From: JACPUX01 sp964517465
GTDB taxonomy: Bacteria > Pseudomonadota > Gammaproteobacteria > Burkholderiales > Casimicrobiaceae
DNA length: 64,000 nucleotides
NCBI GenBank assembly: GCA_964517465.1
Contig: CAZFEK010000006.1
Location: 1 to 64,000 of the forward strand
Direction of reading: 5' to 3'
Position numbers and translations under genes: made by a program. This document shows, piece after piece, positions 35,380 through 43,992 of this stretch (the first letter of the stretch is position 1; each line of letters starts with the position of its first letter). The notes under the pieces were generated by a model. That model ran no database searches. It had not been told where the DNA came from and saw only the letters and a list, made by a program, of their open reading frames with translations.

Positions 35380-36618
35380 ATGCCTTGGTATCGCTTCAAA
35401 GCGGTAAATGCTGCTGGAGTCCTCAGCGAGGGCGACCTCGAGGCAACCCATGAAAGCGCCCTGGTAGAGAAGCTCCGCGATTTGGGTCTGATGCCGATAC
35501 GCGTAGAAGAGGCAAAGCAAACTCGAGGAAAGTCAGATACCGGCGGGCGAAACCGGATAGGCGGATGGCTCTCGCGCAGAAATCGCGTGACGGACGAGGA
35601 TCTATTGGGCTTTACGCGAGAGTTGTCGACACTCCTCGGAGCGGGACTGCCCCTGGATCGTGCCCTTCAAGTGTTAATCAGTCTCGCACCAGAGGGACCG
35701 GTGCGAGAAATGCAGCAGGGCATTCGCGACGACTTGAGGGGAGGCTCGTCCTTGTCGCAGGCGCTGGAAGCGCAACAGGGCCAGTTTTCCCGTTTCTACA
35801 TCAACATCGTCCGGGCTGGTGAAGCCGGCGGTGCCCTCCCGCTCGTTATGGGCCGGTTGGCGGAGTTTCTTGAGCGCGCAAAAGATCTGGGCGAGACCGT
35901 CAAATCGGCTCTGATTTACCCGGTGATTCTTATTGTCGTAGCCATTACGGCGCTGATGGCGCTTCTGATCTTTGTTGTGCCGCAGTTTCAGCAGATGTTT
36001 CAAGAGGCGGGCAAAGCCTTGCCCTTGCCGACACAGATCGTCATCGCTGTTGGCGACTATTTCCGAAGCTATTGGTGGGTGTTACTTGCCGCGGTCATCG
36101 TGTTGCGGCTGTGGTGGAAAGAGCAGATGAGTAAGCCTGCCTCGCGCGCCAAGTGGGATGCGCGGTTCTTGCGCCTGCCGTTGGTCGGCGATCTCATCGC
36201 GAAAGTGGAAACCGCACGCTTCTCCAGAACTTTGGGCACACTTCTAGGCAATGGCGTTTCTTTGCTCAGCGGGCTGACCATCGTCAAGGAGACGCTTTCA
36301 AACCTGGTTCTCGCGCAAGCGCTGGATGGAGTGATAACCAAGTTGCGCGAAGGACGTGGCTTGGGGCAACCATTGCTGGAAACAGGGGTTTATCCGCCTC
36401 TGGCGATTCACATGGTCAAAGTGGGCGAGGAGACGGGACGGCTCGAAGAAATGCTCTATCGCATCGCCGACGTCTATGACCGAGAAGTACAGACGGCTGT
36501 CAAGCGAATGTTGGCGCTGATTGAGCCGGCGATGATTATTGGCCTCGCGCTCATCGTTGGGCTCATCATCATGTCGATCTTGATCGGGCTGTACTCGGTC
36601 AACGACCTTGCGCGCTGA
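35380..36618 (+). CDS. gspF: Type II secretion inner membrane protein GspF
   Basis: A 412-residue polytopic platform protein. Two GspF repeats are visible, opening FTRELSTLLGAGLPLDRALQ and FSRTLGTLLGNGVSLLSGL, with membrane helices near 175-200, 225-245 and 375-405. The N-terminal MPWYRFKAVNAAG is typical. The start is ATG at 35380, 4 bp after gspE. The next gene is not another gsp gene but a TPR-GT41 glycosyltransferase starting one base after its stop. Confidence 0.95.
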   Translation: MPWYRFKAVNAAGVLSEGDLEATHESALVEKLRDLGLMPIRVEEAKQTRGKSDTGGRNRIGGWLSRRNRVTDEDLLGFTRELSTLLGAGLPLDRALQVLISLAPEGPVREMQQGIRDDLRGGSSLSQALEAQQGQFSRFYINIVRAGEAGGALPLVMGRLAEFLERAKDLGETVKSALIYPVILIVVAITALMALLIFVVPQFQQMFQEAGKALPLPTQIVIAVGDYFRSYWWVLLAAVIVLRLWWKEQMSKPASRAKWDARFLRLPLVGDLIAKVETARFSRTLGTLLGNGVSLLSGLTIVKETLSNLVLAQALDGVITKLREGRGLGQPLLETGVYPPLAIHMVKVGEETGRLEEMLYRIADVYDREVQTAVKRMLALIEPAMIIGLALIVGLIIMSILIGLYSVNDLAR

Positions 36619-36619
36619 A

Positions 36620-38314
36620 ATGTACGGCGCTACCAGTGCTCTTGTCCCCGCAACGATACTGGCGTTGCGCGCGCAAGCGCAGGCGGATTTGAGCGCGGGA
36701 CGTTTGCGTCGCGCCGAACAAGCGCTGCAGGTCATTCTGCGTGACCTGCCCAATGACACAGAAGCGCGGGACATGCTGGGGTTGGTCGCCTTGCAAGCTG
36801 GCAACGCCAATGCGGCTGCCCCTCTGTTGGTCGCTGCTGCCGCGCGACAGTCGGAAAGCGCGCTGGCACAATACAACGCTGCCGTGGTGTTCGTTGTGTT
36901 ACAGCGTTTCGGAGAAGCGGAGCGATATTTGCGCCGAGCTCTGGATCTCGATCCGGGGCTCGGCCCGGCGTGGAACAATTTGGGGAATGTCCTCAAAGCC
37001 TTCGGCGAAGTCGACGAGGCCTACGCCTGTTTCGAGCGCGCTGTCGAACTGAGCCCTGGGGACGCGGTACGCCAAAGTCATCACTTGATTTGCGCTCACT
37101 ATTGCCGGAACATTTCTCACGAGCAAATCTTCAAGCGTCACCTTCGCTGGGCCGAGAGCTATGCCTCTCAGTACTACCCGAGATCGACCAAGGCAATCAG
37201 GAACCCGGATCCTAACCGAGTAATAAATGTCGGGTTGGTCTCACCGAGCTTCAACGGGAAAATCGTTGGGCATTTCCTGCGTGGCGTTCTGCCGGCTTTG
37301 CGCGGAAGCGGGCTCAGAATTTTTGTGTATTCGGCTACGGCGGTGCCGGATGCGGTCACCGCAGCGCTACGTCAGTCTGTCGATTCTTGGCGCGACATCA
37401 CGAACTTGGATGACGCCGCCGCGCTACGCCTGATTGAGTCGGATCACATAGATTGTCTCATCGATCTCGCCGGGCACGCCCCCGGCAATCGACTGCTACT
37501 CTTCGCCCGGAAGCCAGCCCCCATCCAAATCACCTGGCTCGACTATTTTGACACCACGGGCGTGGCAACCATCGACTATCTCATAACCGATCCGCGAACG
37601 ACGCCACCACGGTCGCCGCAGCGATTTTCAGAGTCGCTTCTTTATTTGCCAGAGACCCGCCTTTGCTGGACCCCGCCGGACTTTGCTCCGGAAGTGGCGG
37701 TGTCGCCTTACCAGAACAACGGCTACGTGACCTTCGGCAGTTTCAATCGCGCCGACAAACTCAACCCGGAACTGCTCGCTTTGTGGGCGGAGATTCTGCG
37801 ACAAGTGTCTGATGCCCGCCTCGTGCTGAAGGGAGTTGCCTTCGTCATGCCCGAGGTGCGAGCTCACCTCGGGGAACGATTTGTCGCCCTCGGGGTCTCT
37901 TTGGAACGCATCGAGTGGCGCGGCCCGTCGAGTCATGAGCAGTTGCTCGCGGATTATGCTGGCATCGATCTCGCTCTAGACACTTCGCCCTACAACGGTG
38001 GGGCAACGACCTGCGATGCCTTGTGGATGGGGGTGCCCGTGGTCGCTTGGCGCGAAGAGCGCATGATCAGCCGACAAAGCGCAGCAATGCTCGACTGCAT
38101 TGGGTTCGGCGAACTTGTTGCCGATTCCTCAGATCAATATGTGAAACTGGCGGTGAATCTGGCGAGCGATCCTGCGCATTTGGCAGCGCTGCGAGCTGGA
38201 TTGCGGCCCGCGATGGCCCGCTCCGCTCTTTGTGACGCGCAGCGTTTTGCCCGCGATTTTGCAGCTGTTTTGCGTGAGGTATGGCGGAAGCACTGCCAGC
38301 AGGGTTTGGTCTAA
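36620..38314 (+). CDS. TPR - O-GlcNAc transferase-like (GT41/SPINDLY) protein inside the gsp operon
   Basis: A 564-residue protein. Residues of about 10-155 are three to four TPR repeats (RRAEQALQVILRDLPNDTEA, AWNNLGNVLKAFGEVDEAY). From about 195 on it is a GT41 catalytic domain: VGLVSPSFNGKIVGHFLRGV, then CLIDLAGHAPGNRLLLFARK, PIQITWLDYFDTTGVATIDY, FGSFNRADKLNPELLALWAE with the UDP-sugar-binding Lys, and LDTSPYNGGATTCDALWMGV. The family transfers a single sugar, usually GlcNAc or fucose, to Ser/Thr of proteins in the cytoplasm. It starts one base after gspF (a TTG 12 bases earlier is possible) and its stop overlaps the region leading into gspG, so it should be transcribed with the secretion genes. 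Substrates are unknown. Confidence 0.9.
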   Translation: MYGATSALVPATILALRAQAQADLSAGRLRRAEQALQVILRDLPNDTEARDMLGLVALQAGNANAAAPLLVAAAARQSESALAQYNAAVVFVVLQRFGEAERYLRRALDLDPGLGPAWNNLGNVLKAFGEVDEAYACFERAVELSPGDAVRQSHHLICAHYCRNISHEQIFKRHLRWAESYASQYYPRSTKAIRNPDPNRVINVGLVSPSFNGKIVGHFLRGVLPALRGSGLRIFVYSATAVPDAVTAALRQSVDSWRDITNLDDAAALRLIESDHIDCLIDLAGHAPGNRLLLFARKPAPIQITWLDYFDTTGVATIDYLITDPRTTPPRSPQRFSESLLYLPETRLCWTPPDFAPEVAVSPYQNNGYVTFGSFNRADKLNPELLALWAEILRQVSDARLVLKGVAFVMPEVRAHLGERFVALGVSLERIEWRGPSSHEQLLADYAGIDLALDTSPYNGGATTCDALWMGVPVVAWREERMISRQSAAMLDCIGFGELVADSSDQYVKLAVNLASDPAHLAALRAGLRPAMARSALCDAQRFARDFAAVLREVWRKHCQQGLV

Positions 38315-38328
38315 TGAGGAGTGGAAAA

Positions 38329-38763
38329 GTGAGTCAATACAATTGGCGCAAAGCCGCCCAAAGGGGCATGACTTTGATCGAACTGCTGGTCGTGCTGGTG
38401 ATTTTGGGCCTGATCGGCAGCATTGCCGGGCCCAAAATCATGAATTATTTCGGAGAAGCGAAATCGAAAACAGCCAAGATCCAGATCGAGCAGTTCGGTC
38501 AGACCTTGGATCTTTTCAAAATTAATGTCGGAAGATATCCCACGACTGCCGAAGGACTCGGTGCGTTGGTGCAAGCCCCTTCGGGAGCGAGCAGCTGGGC
38601 GGGCCCGTACTTGAGGACCAAAAACGTCCCCAAAGATCCCTGGGGCAACGAATACAAGTACACCTCGCCCGGGCAGCACGGCCCCTACGATATTCTTTCG
38701 CTTGGCGCGGACGGCCGCGAGGGCGGCGAAGGCGAAAACAAGGATCTCACCAGTTGGGAGTAG
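38329..38763 (+). CDS. gspG: Major pseudopilin GspG
   Basis: A 144-residue prepilin. The type IV leader ends KAAQRG, with cleavage before MTLIELLVVLVILGLIGSIA, including the conserved Glu at +5. The C-terminal domain has the GspG signature GRYPTTAEGLGALV, RTKNVPKDPWGNEYKY and the calcium-loop ending DILSLGADGREGGEGENKDL. The start is GTG at 38329, decided by GAGGAG at 38316-38321 with seven-base spacing; an ATG at 38314 overlaps the upstream stop and lacks such a site. It forms the body of the pseudopilus. Confidence 0.95.
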   Translation: MSQYNWRKAAQRGMTLIELLVVLVILGLIGSIAGPKIMNYFGEAKSKTAKIQIEQFGQTLDLFKINVGRYPTTAEGLGALVQAPSGASSWAGPYLRTKNVPKDPWGNEYKYTSPGQHGPYDILSLGADGREGGEGENKDLTSWE

Positions 38764-39215
38764 TCCGGGAGCTGGCGTTCGCGCGGCTGCGTGGATTTAC
38801 CCTGCTCGAACTCTTGATCGTCGTTGCGCTCATGGGACTTCTGCTGGCGCTTGTGCCCGCGCGCCTGGGCGGTGGCAGCGGCGCCGAAGTTCGCGCCGCG
38901 GCCCGCGGCGTAGCGGCGGGCCTGCGGCACGCACGGGCCACTGCCGTAGGGCAGCGTGTGGAAGCTGTTTTTCAGCTTGACCTTACAGCTAAGAAATTTA
39001 CCGTCACCGGCGACTCTCGTGTACACCAGCTGCCACAGGATGTGGAACTCAAACTCTTTACCGGCCAACAGGAAATCATTGCCGAGAAGGTCGGAGGAAT
39101 TCGTTTTTATCCTGATGGCGGCGCAACCGGCGGGAGGGTCACAGTCTCGTCCGGTGAACGCAAATATGAGGTCGACGTCGATTGGATGACGGGGCGAGTG
39201 AGCATCGGTGACTGA
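38754..39215 (+). CDS. gspH: Minor pseudopilin GspH
   Basis: A 153-residue prepilin-like protein, with a short leader ending ARLRG before FTLLELLIVVALMGLLLALV. It ends DVDWMTGRVSIGD. GspH helps cap the pseudopilus tip. The start is TTG at 38754, overlapping gspG by 10 bp; it is the only start codon in frame before the leader apart from weaker options. Its order between gspG and gspI supports the identity more than its divergent C-terminal half. Confidence 0.85.
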   Translation: MGVVRELAFARLRGFTLLELLIVVALMGLLLALVPARLGGGSGAEVRAAARGVAAGLRHARATAVGQRVEAVFQLDLTAKKFTVTGDSRVHQLPQDVELKLFTGQQEIIAEKVGGIRFYPDGGATGGRVTVSSGERKYEVDVDWMTGRVSIGD

Positions 39216-39216
39216 A

Positions 39217-39642
39217 ATGCGAGTGAGCCGGGGGTTTTCTCTCTTGGAGGTTCTGGTTGCGTTTGCTTTTTTTGCCCTCGCGGGGACTGCACTTTTCGGG
39301 GTGTTCTCCGGCGCGCTCCGCAACGCCTCAGCGGCGGAGGATTATACGCGCGCGGTGTTGATTGCTGAGAGCAGGCTTGCCTCTTTGGGCATCGCCACTG
39401 TCCTGAGCCCGGGGACACAAAGCGGCGAAGTGGAGGGAGATAAGTATCGATGGGCACTGGAAGTGCGTCCTTACCAGCAGCCGCAAGATGGTGCCGGTGA
39501 CGGCGCGGGTTCCGCAGCCGCGCTGGCACCTCGCCTTGGCGTCAAGTTGATGGAAGCAGAGGTGGTGGTGAGCTGGCCGGGTCCCCGCGGAACGAGTCAG
39601 CAGGTGACTCTGACGACCCTACGACTTGCGCCTGGGGAGTGA
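39217..39642 (+). CDS. gspI: Minor pseudopilin GspI
   Basis: A 141-residue prepilin-like protein with leader MRVSRG before FSLLEVLVAFAFFALAGTAL. The central AVLIAESRLASLGI matches the GspI pattern, and the C-terminal VVVSWPGPRGTSQQVTLTTL is also typical. The ATG at 39217, one base after the gspH stop, is chosen; a GTG at 39208 is possible. It is a tip component with GspH, GspJ and GspK. Confidence 0.9.
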   Translation: MRVSRGFSLLEVLVAFAFFALAGTALFGVFSGALRNASAAEDYTRAVLIAESRLASLGIATVLSPGTQSGEVEGDKYRWALEVRPYQQPQDGAGDGAGSAAALAPRLGVKLMEAEVVVSWPGPRGTSQQVTLTTLRLAPGE

Positions 39643-39645
39643 CGC

Positions 39646-40308
39646 ATGCGCAACAATCAAGGCGGCTTCACACTGCTCGAACTGATGCTCGCCTTTGCGC
39701 TTCTGGGCATGGTAATGCTGCTGGTCGGTGGCGCACTGCGCCTGGCAACCCGCAGCTGGGATGCGGGCGAGACTCATGTCGATAGCGTTGGTCAGATGCG
39801 CATTGCCGAGGGTTTTCTGCGCAAGCAATTCAGCCAGCTTCACCCGTGGCGGTGGAAGAAGGCGCAAGGTACACCGTTGGCGTTCAAGGGTGAGGCGCAA
39901 CGCGTGCGCTACACCGGGCCACTTGTGGCCCGAGCGGGGCAGGGCGGCATTTCTTGGTTCCAATTGTCAGTTGAATCTTCTGGCGAAGCGCAACAGCTTG
40001 TTATACGACGGCTGGTTCCGGATTCCGACCTACTCTCGTTCCCGGAGTTCGGAGACGCGGAAAAAACCGTGCTTGCCGACCGCATTTCCGAGTTGAGGAT
40101 TCGCTATTACGGACGTGAAGGCCGGGTTGCCGAATTGCAGGAACCCACTTGGCGCGACACCTGGGAGGATCCCGAACGCTTGCCGATGTTGATCGAACTC
40201 AAGATCAAGCCCGAGAAAGGCCTGATTTGGCCGGAACTGCTCGTTGCTCCAATGGTCGGTAACGACTCGGGGTGCCGTTGGGACAGTTTCTTACGGCGCT
40301 GCCGATGA
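39646..40308 (+). CDS. gspJ: Minor pseudopilin GspJ
   Basis: A 220-residue prepilin-like protein with leader MRNNQGG before FTLLELMLAFALLGMVMLLV. It is longer than GspH and GspI, as usual for GspJ, and has RISELRIRYYGREG and RLPMLIELKI near the C-terminus. It starts 3 bp after gspI and its stop overlaps the gspK ATG (ATGA). Confidence 0.9.
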   Translation: MRNNQGGFTLLELMLAFALLGMVMLLVGGALRLATRSWDAGETHVDSVGQMRIAEGFLRKQFSQLHPWRWKKAQGTPLAFKGEAQRVRYTGPLVARAGQGGISWFQLSVESSGEAQQLVIRRLVPDSDLLSFPEFGDAEKTVLADRISELRIRYYGREGRVAELQEPTWRDTWEDPERLPMLIELKIKPEKGLIWPELLVAPMVGNDSGCRWDSFLRRCR

Positions 40309-41234
40309 TGCGTGCGAGAATAGGCAGGTACTGGCGTGTGGGGAGGGGAACTCAAGCTGGAGTTGCGCTCGTGCTCGTACTGTGGATTGTCGCACTCTTG
40401 ACGACGATTGCCGGCAGTTTCGCTTATAGCATGCGAACCGAAGCGCTCGCCGCCCGCAATACCGTCGCGATAGCGCGGGCAAGTGCCGCCGCCGATGGTG
40501 CGGTATTCCGGGCGATTCTCGAAGCCAGCCGGCCGCAAGCCGCGCCCGGAGCTTGGAAGCGTAACGGGCAGGTCTACGAGTGGCGCCTGGCGGAAACTGC
40601 GCTGCGAGTGAGCATTACGGACGAGTCTGGTAAAATCGACATCAATACGGCGGCCGAGGCTTTGATGCTCAGCGTGTTGCAGAAGCTGGGCGGACTCAAT
40701 GCGGAGCAGGCGGCGAGGCTCCTTGATGCCATTGCGGACTGGCGCGATGCCGACGATTTGCGTCGGCCTGGTGGGGCAGAGGAGCCGGAATATCGAACCG
40801 CAGGGCGCAATTACAAGCCCGCCAATGCGCCGTTCGAAAGCATCGAAGACTTGCAGCGTGTGCTGGGAATGACGCCAGCGCTATATTCTCGCCTGGCGCC
40901 GTTTCTCACGGTGCAGTCGCGCCAGAGCGGAATCAATCCGCTCCACGCAGCGCCGGAGTTGCTTCTGGCGTTGCCGGGTGCCGGCGCAGAGCAGGTCGCG
41001 GCGTATGTCGCGCTACGCCAGCAAGCCCTGGCTGGCGGCACGCCAGTACCGCCGTTTCCGGCCGCCGCCGCATTTGCAGCGGGAGAGAGTTCTGCGTTTC
41101 GTGTTCGCGCCGAGGCCCGAACCATGGATGACGCGACGTTCGTGCGCGAGGCAGTGGTGCGCTTGACTGGAAATCTGCGGCAGCCGCCGGCTTTTGTGAT
41201 TTGGCGAGAAGGCGCGGTTGCCGCGTCGCAATAG
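40305..41234 (+). CDS. gspK: Minor pseudopilin GspK
   Basis: A 309-residue protein. The prepilin-like helix is GVALVLVLWIVALLTTIAGS, lacking the Glu at +5 as is normal for GspK. ITDESGKIDINTAAEALMLS and LLDAIADWRDADDLRRPGGA are family signatures (helix-hairpin-helix-like region). It caps the pseudopilus tip. The start is the ATG at 40305, overlapping the gspJ stop; a GTG at 40272 inside gspJ would only lengthen the leader. Confidence 0.93.
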   Translation: MMRARIGRYWRVGRGTQAGVALVLVLWIVALLTTIAGSFAYSMRTEALAARNTVAIARASAAADGAVFRAILEASRPQAAPGAWKRNGQVYEWRLAETALRVSITDESGKIDINTAAEALMLSVLQKLGGLNAEQAARLLDAIADWRDADDLRRPGGAEEPEYRTAGRNYKPANAPFESIEDLQRVLGMTPALYSRLAPFLTVQSRQSGINPLHAAPELLLALPGAGAEQVAAYVALRQQALAGGTPVPPFPAAAAFAAGESSAFRVRAEARTMDDATFVREAVVRLTGNLRQPPAFVIWREGAVAASQ

Positions 41235-42591
41235 GGAAATCAAAGACTTGACTTTGGTAAGTGAAAGCACTGCGCGGCGAGCGCGCGATCTTCTCGAGCG
41301 AACCGGGGTGGCGGGTTTTTGCCGCTGGTGGTTTGGCGAACTGCGAGCGATGGCGCCGACCTGGGTACGGGACTTTTTGCACCCTGCTCGGGCGCAGCTT
41401 GCGCTAGCTGTGCAGCCTGACCAGCAGATCCTCTATTCCTGGGAAAACGGTGCCTGGCGGGAGCTAGCGCGCTGGCCAAGAAGCGGGGCTGCCGTACAAG
41501 GGCCGCCTCCTGAAGCGACGAGTGCGCTTGATGGGCGAGAACGCGATGTACTGGTGATTCTCTGCCGGGCTGACCTGTTATGCCGGAAAGCCGAAATTCC
41601 CGCCGCGCTGGCCGAGAATTTGCGGGAAGCGATTGGTTTCGACCTGGATCGTTACACGCCCTACAAACCCGACCAAGTCTACTTCGATTCCGTTGTCTGC
41701 GAGCGCGACGAATTGCGGCAACGACTCACCATCGACATCGGAGTTGTTCCGCGTGATAGAGCCGATCGAATCCTGGACCAGGTGCAAGGCATGGGGCTAA
41801 GGCCCGTCGGGTTGCTCCCTGAGCTTCCCGGTGAGGCAACTGCAGCCCTTGATTTTCTTCCTACCGCGCGCCGACCGCGTGGCAACTCTGCCGGAAGCTG
41901 GGCATACGGACTGCCACTAGTCGCAATTGGCCTTCTTGCACTAGCGACAATCTTGTTTCCGATTTGGCAAAAGCGGGCCACTGTCCGCGCGCTGGAGCCC
42001 TTAGTGAAAGAGGCCCAGGTTCGTGCTGAAGCGGCAGAGTCGTTGCATCGGCAGCTGATCGCCCAACAGGACGAGCACAACTTCCTGCTCGCCAAGAAAC
42101 GCGCGCAACCGATGGCAATCGACGTTTTGGATGAAGCAACCCGGATTCTCCCTGACGATACCTGGGTCCATATGCTGGAACTCAAATCCGACCCCAAGAA
42201 TCCTGGAAAGAATTTTGATCTGCAGGTTCGAGGCGAGACAGGAATCTCGGGGAAATTGATTGCCGTTTTTGAGGAATCGCGCCTCTTCGCGCAGACGGCA
42301 TATAAGTCGCCGGTTACCAAAGGTCAACCCGGAGCGGGTGATTTGTTTCATGTTGGTGCCGAAGTGAAAAAGCGTCCGGTGCCGGAATTGGGCGTGGCCG
42401 CCGCTTCCGCATCGGCAACCCAAAGCGCACTCGTGCCGGCATCGCAGTCGAACAAGCCGCCAGCGGTTGAAGCTTCTGCGCCGGCGCCAGTTCCCGCAAA
42501 CGTACCGGGGCCGGCTGCCGCAGGCACGCCGATGTCGGCCGCGCCGCCACCCGGCGCAATCATTCCGCCACCGCCGAGGACTGCGCCATGA
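41218..42591 (+). CDS. gspL: Type II secretion protein GspL (PilN-like C-terminus)
   Basis: A 447-457-residue single-pass protein. The N-terminal actin-like cytoplasmic part holds AENLREAIGFDLDRYTPYKP, shared by GspL and PilM-type proteins. One membrane helix is at about 228-248 (GLPLVAIGLLALATILFPIW), followed by a periplasmic PilN/GspL ferredoxin-like domain and an Ala/Pro-rich tail of about 75 residues. It links the ATPase GspE to GspM. The start is TTG: 41218 overlaps gspK by 17 bp, and 41248 (MTLVSES) lies behind AGGGA. Neither can be excluded. Confidence 0.85.
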   Translation: MPRRNREIKDLTLVSESTARRARDLLERTGVAGFCRWWFGELRAMAPTWVRDFLHPARAQLALAVQPDQQILYSWENGAWRELARWPRSGAAVQGPPPEATSALDGRERDVLVILCRADLLCRKAEIPAALAENLREAIGFDLDRYTPYKPDQVYFDSVVCERDELRQRLTIDIGVVPRDRADRILDQVQGMGLRPVGLLPELPGEATAALDFLPTARRPRGNSAGSWAYGLPLVAIGLLALATILFPIWQKRATVRALEPLVKEAQVRAEAAESLHRQLIAQQDEHNFLLAKKRAQPMAIDVLDEATRILPDDTWVHMLELKSDPKNPGKNFDLQVRGETGISGKLIAVFEESRLFAQTAYKSPVTKGQPGAGDLFHVGAEVKKRPVPELGVAAASASATQSALVPASQSNKPPAVEASAPAPVPANVPGPAAAGTPMSAAPPPGAIIPPPPRTAP

Positions 42592-43169
42592 ATCTGCCGG
42601 CACGCGGTTCAGCGGTTAGTCAGCGCTTGGCGCTGGCGGTGCTGCTCTTGCTCGTGATCTCGCTGATCGCGCTCATAGCCGCGCCGACCTGGTGGCTGCA
42701 TCGGCGTTATGATCATGATGAAGAGGCCTTTCGAAGCAAGTTGATTCGCTTCCAAGAAATGGCGGTCCAGCATGGAGAGTACGCCAAGGCACTGGAAGCA
42801 CTTAAGGCACGCAATGGTCGTCGGTTCTATCTAAAAGCGACCGCGATCAATCTGGCGGGAGCCGAGGTGCAAGACCTGGTACGTACTGCCGTGGAGAGCA
42901 ACGGAGCCCGCTTAGGCAGTATCCAGATTGGTCAACCACGAGACGATGGCGGACATCGCGCCGTGCCGGTGTCCGTGCAGTTGGTAGCCAATGTTCAATC
43001 GCTGCAACGGCTCTTGTTCGCCCTGGAAACGCAGGTGCCGTTTCTGTTTATCGATAGCATGACCTTGCGCACTGCGGTTTTCAGAGGGTTTCGGCCGGTG
43101 CCCGGCGTCGAGCCCGACATCAACGTGCAACTCGACGTGAGCGCCTTCATCGCAGGGAGCGACCACTGA
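42588..43169 (+). CDS. gspM: Type II secretion protein GspM
   Basis: A 193-residue bitopic protein with a short N-terminal cytoplasmic tail, a membrane helix near residues 13-35 (LALAVLLLLVISLIALIAAP), a coiled segment and a small periplasmic ferredoxin-like domain. It pairs with GspL. The start overlaps the gspL stop (ATGA) and its own stop overlaps the next start. Sequence conservation is low, and the order L-M in the operon carries the call. Confidence 0.85.
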   Translation: MNLPARGSAVSQRLALAVLLLLVISLIALIAAPTWWLHRRYDHDEEAFRSKLIRFQEMAVQHGEYAKALEALKARNGRRFYLKATAINLAGAEVQDLVRTAVESNGARLGSIQIGQPRDDGGHRAVPVSVQLVANVQSLQRLLFALETQVPFLFIDSMTLRTAVFRGFRPVPGVEPDINVQLDVSAFIAGSDH

Positions 43170-43906
43170 TGCGGGCAGCTGAGCGTCGCAAATGGATCTT
43201 TGGCGGCACGGGCCTCGCCGCCGCTTTACTTTTCCTGCTCCTCGGCTGGGAAAGCGATTGGGGACAATCCTTGCACGGCGATTTGGTCGCGCCGGTCGCG
43301 CCAGACCCCAAGCCGGTCTCTCTGGCGCTTTTGCAGGACATTGCGCCCCAAGGGGGGCCATCAGCCTACACGGAAATCACCGCGAGACCGCTGCTCACTC
43401 CGACCCGGCAACCCGCACCCCCCGCGCCAGCGCCGGAGGCGCGCCCGAGCATGCCCAAGGGGCAGCTCGTGCTGATGGGGACACTGCTAGCGGGCGGGAA
43501 GAACTATGCTCTGCTGCGCGAAACCAACGGCACCAAGCAAACGCGTGTCGCGCAAGGGGATACAATCAAAGGCCTGGTGGTCGACAAAGTGGAGCCGACG
43601 CAGGTCGTGCTGCGCCTGGGCGAACAGACTGAGTTGCTGTCGCTGAAGACTTATATTCCGCCTCGCGCTGCGGGAAGCGCTGGTTCAGGGGTACGTCCAG
43701 CCACACCCGCACCCGCAGCTCCGATCACATCACAGCAGGCGTCGGCGCCATCATCAGCCGCGGCAGGGATGGCATCCCAGGCGCCGCCACAACCCCCCCC
43801 GGCGCAAGGGGGCGAGCGCCCGAAATTTCGCGCCGCAGCTCCGGAAGGTAGCGATGACGGCAGGGGGCCGATTATTGTCAACCGGCCACGAAGGCGGACG
43901 GAATGA
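43169..43906 (+). CDS. GspC-like protein with HR domain, no PDZ domain
   Basis: A 245-residue bitopic protein. A membrane helix is at about 9-27 (WIFGGTGLAAALLFLLLGWE). Residues of about 98-160 match the HR region of GspC/PulC-type proteins (GQLVLMGTLLAGGKNYALLR, VVDKVEPTQVVLRLGEQTEL), which contacts the secretin. The last 80 or so residues are Pro/Ala/Gln-rich with an eight-C tract in the DNA at 43793-43800. A PDZ domain is absent. GspN is the alternative name used for short proteins at this position. Starts and stops overlap both neighbours. Confidence 0.78.
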   Translation: MRAAERRKWIFGGTGLAAALLFLLLGWESDWGQSLHGDLVAPVAPDPKPVSLALLQDIAPQGGPSAYTEITARPLLTPTRQPAPPAPAPEARPSMPKGQLVLMGTLLAGGKNYALLRETNGTKQTRVAQGDTIKGLVVDKVEPTQVVLRLGEQTELLSLKTYIPPRAAGSAGSGVRPATPAPAAPITSQQASAPSSAAAGMASQAPPQPPPAQGGERPKFRAAAPEGSDDGRGPIIVNRPRRRTE

Positions 43907-43992
43907 GCATGTTTTGGGCGCAGTTCGCGCAACGCACCAAGCGAAAGAAACGAGTTAGATGGCTGCGAGGGCGGCCGGTAAGGGATAAACCG

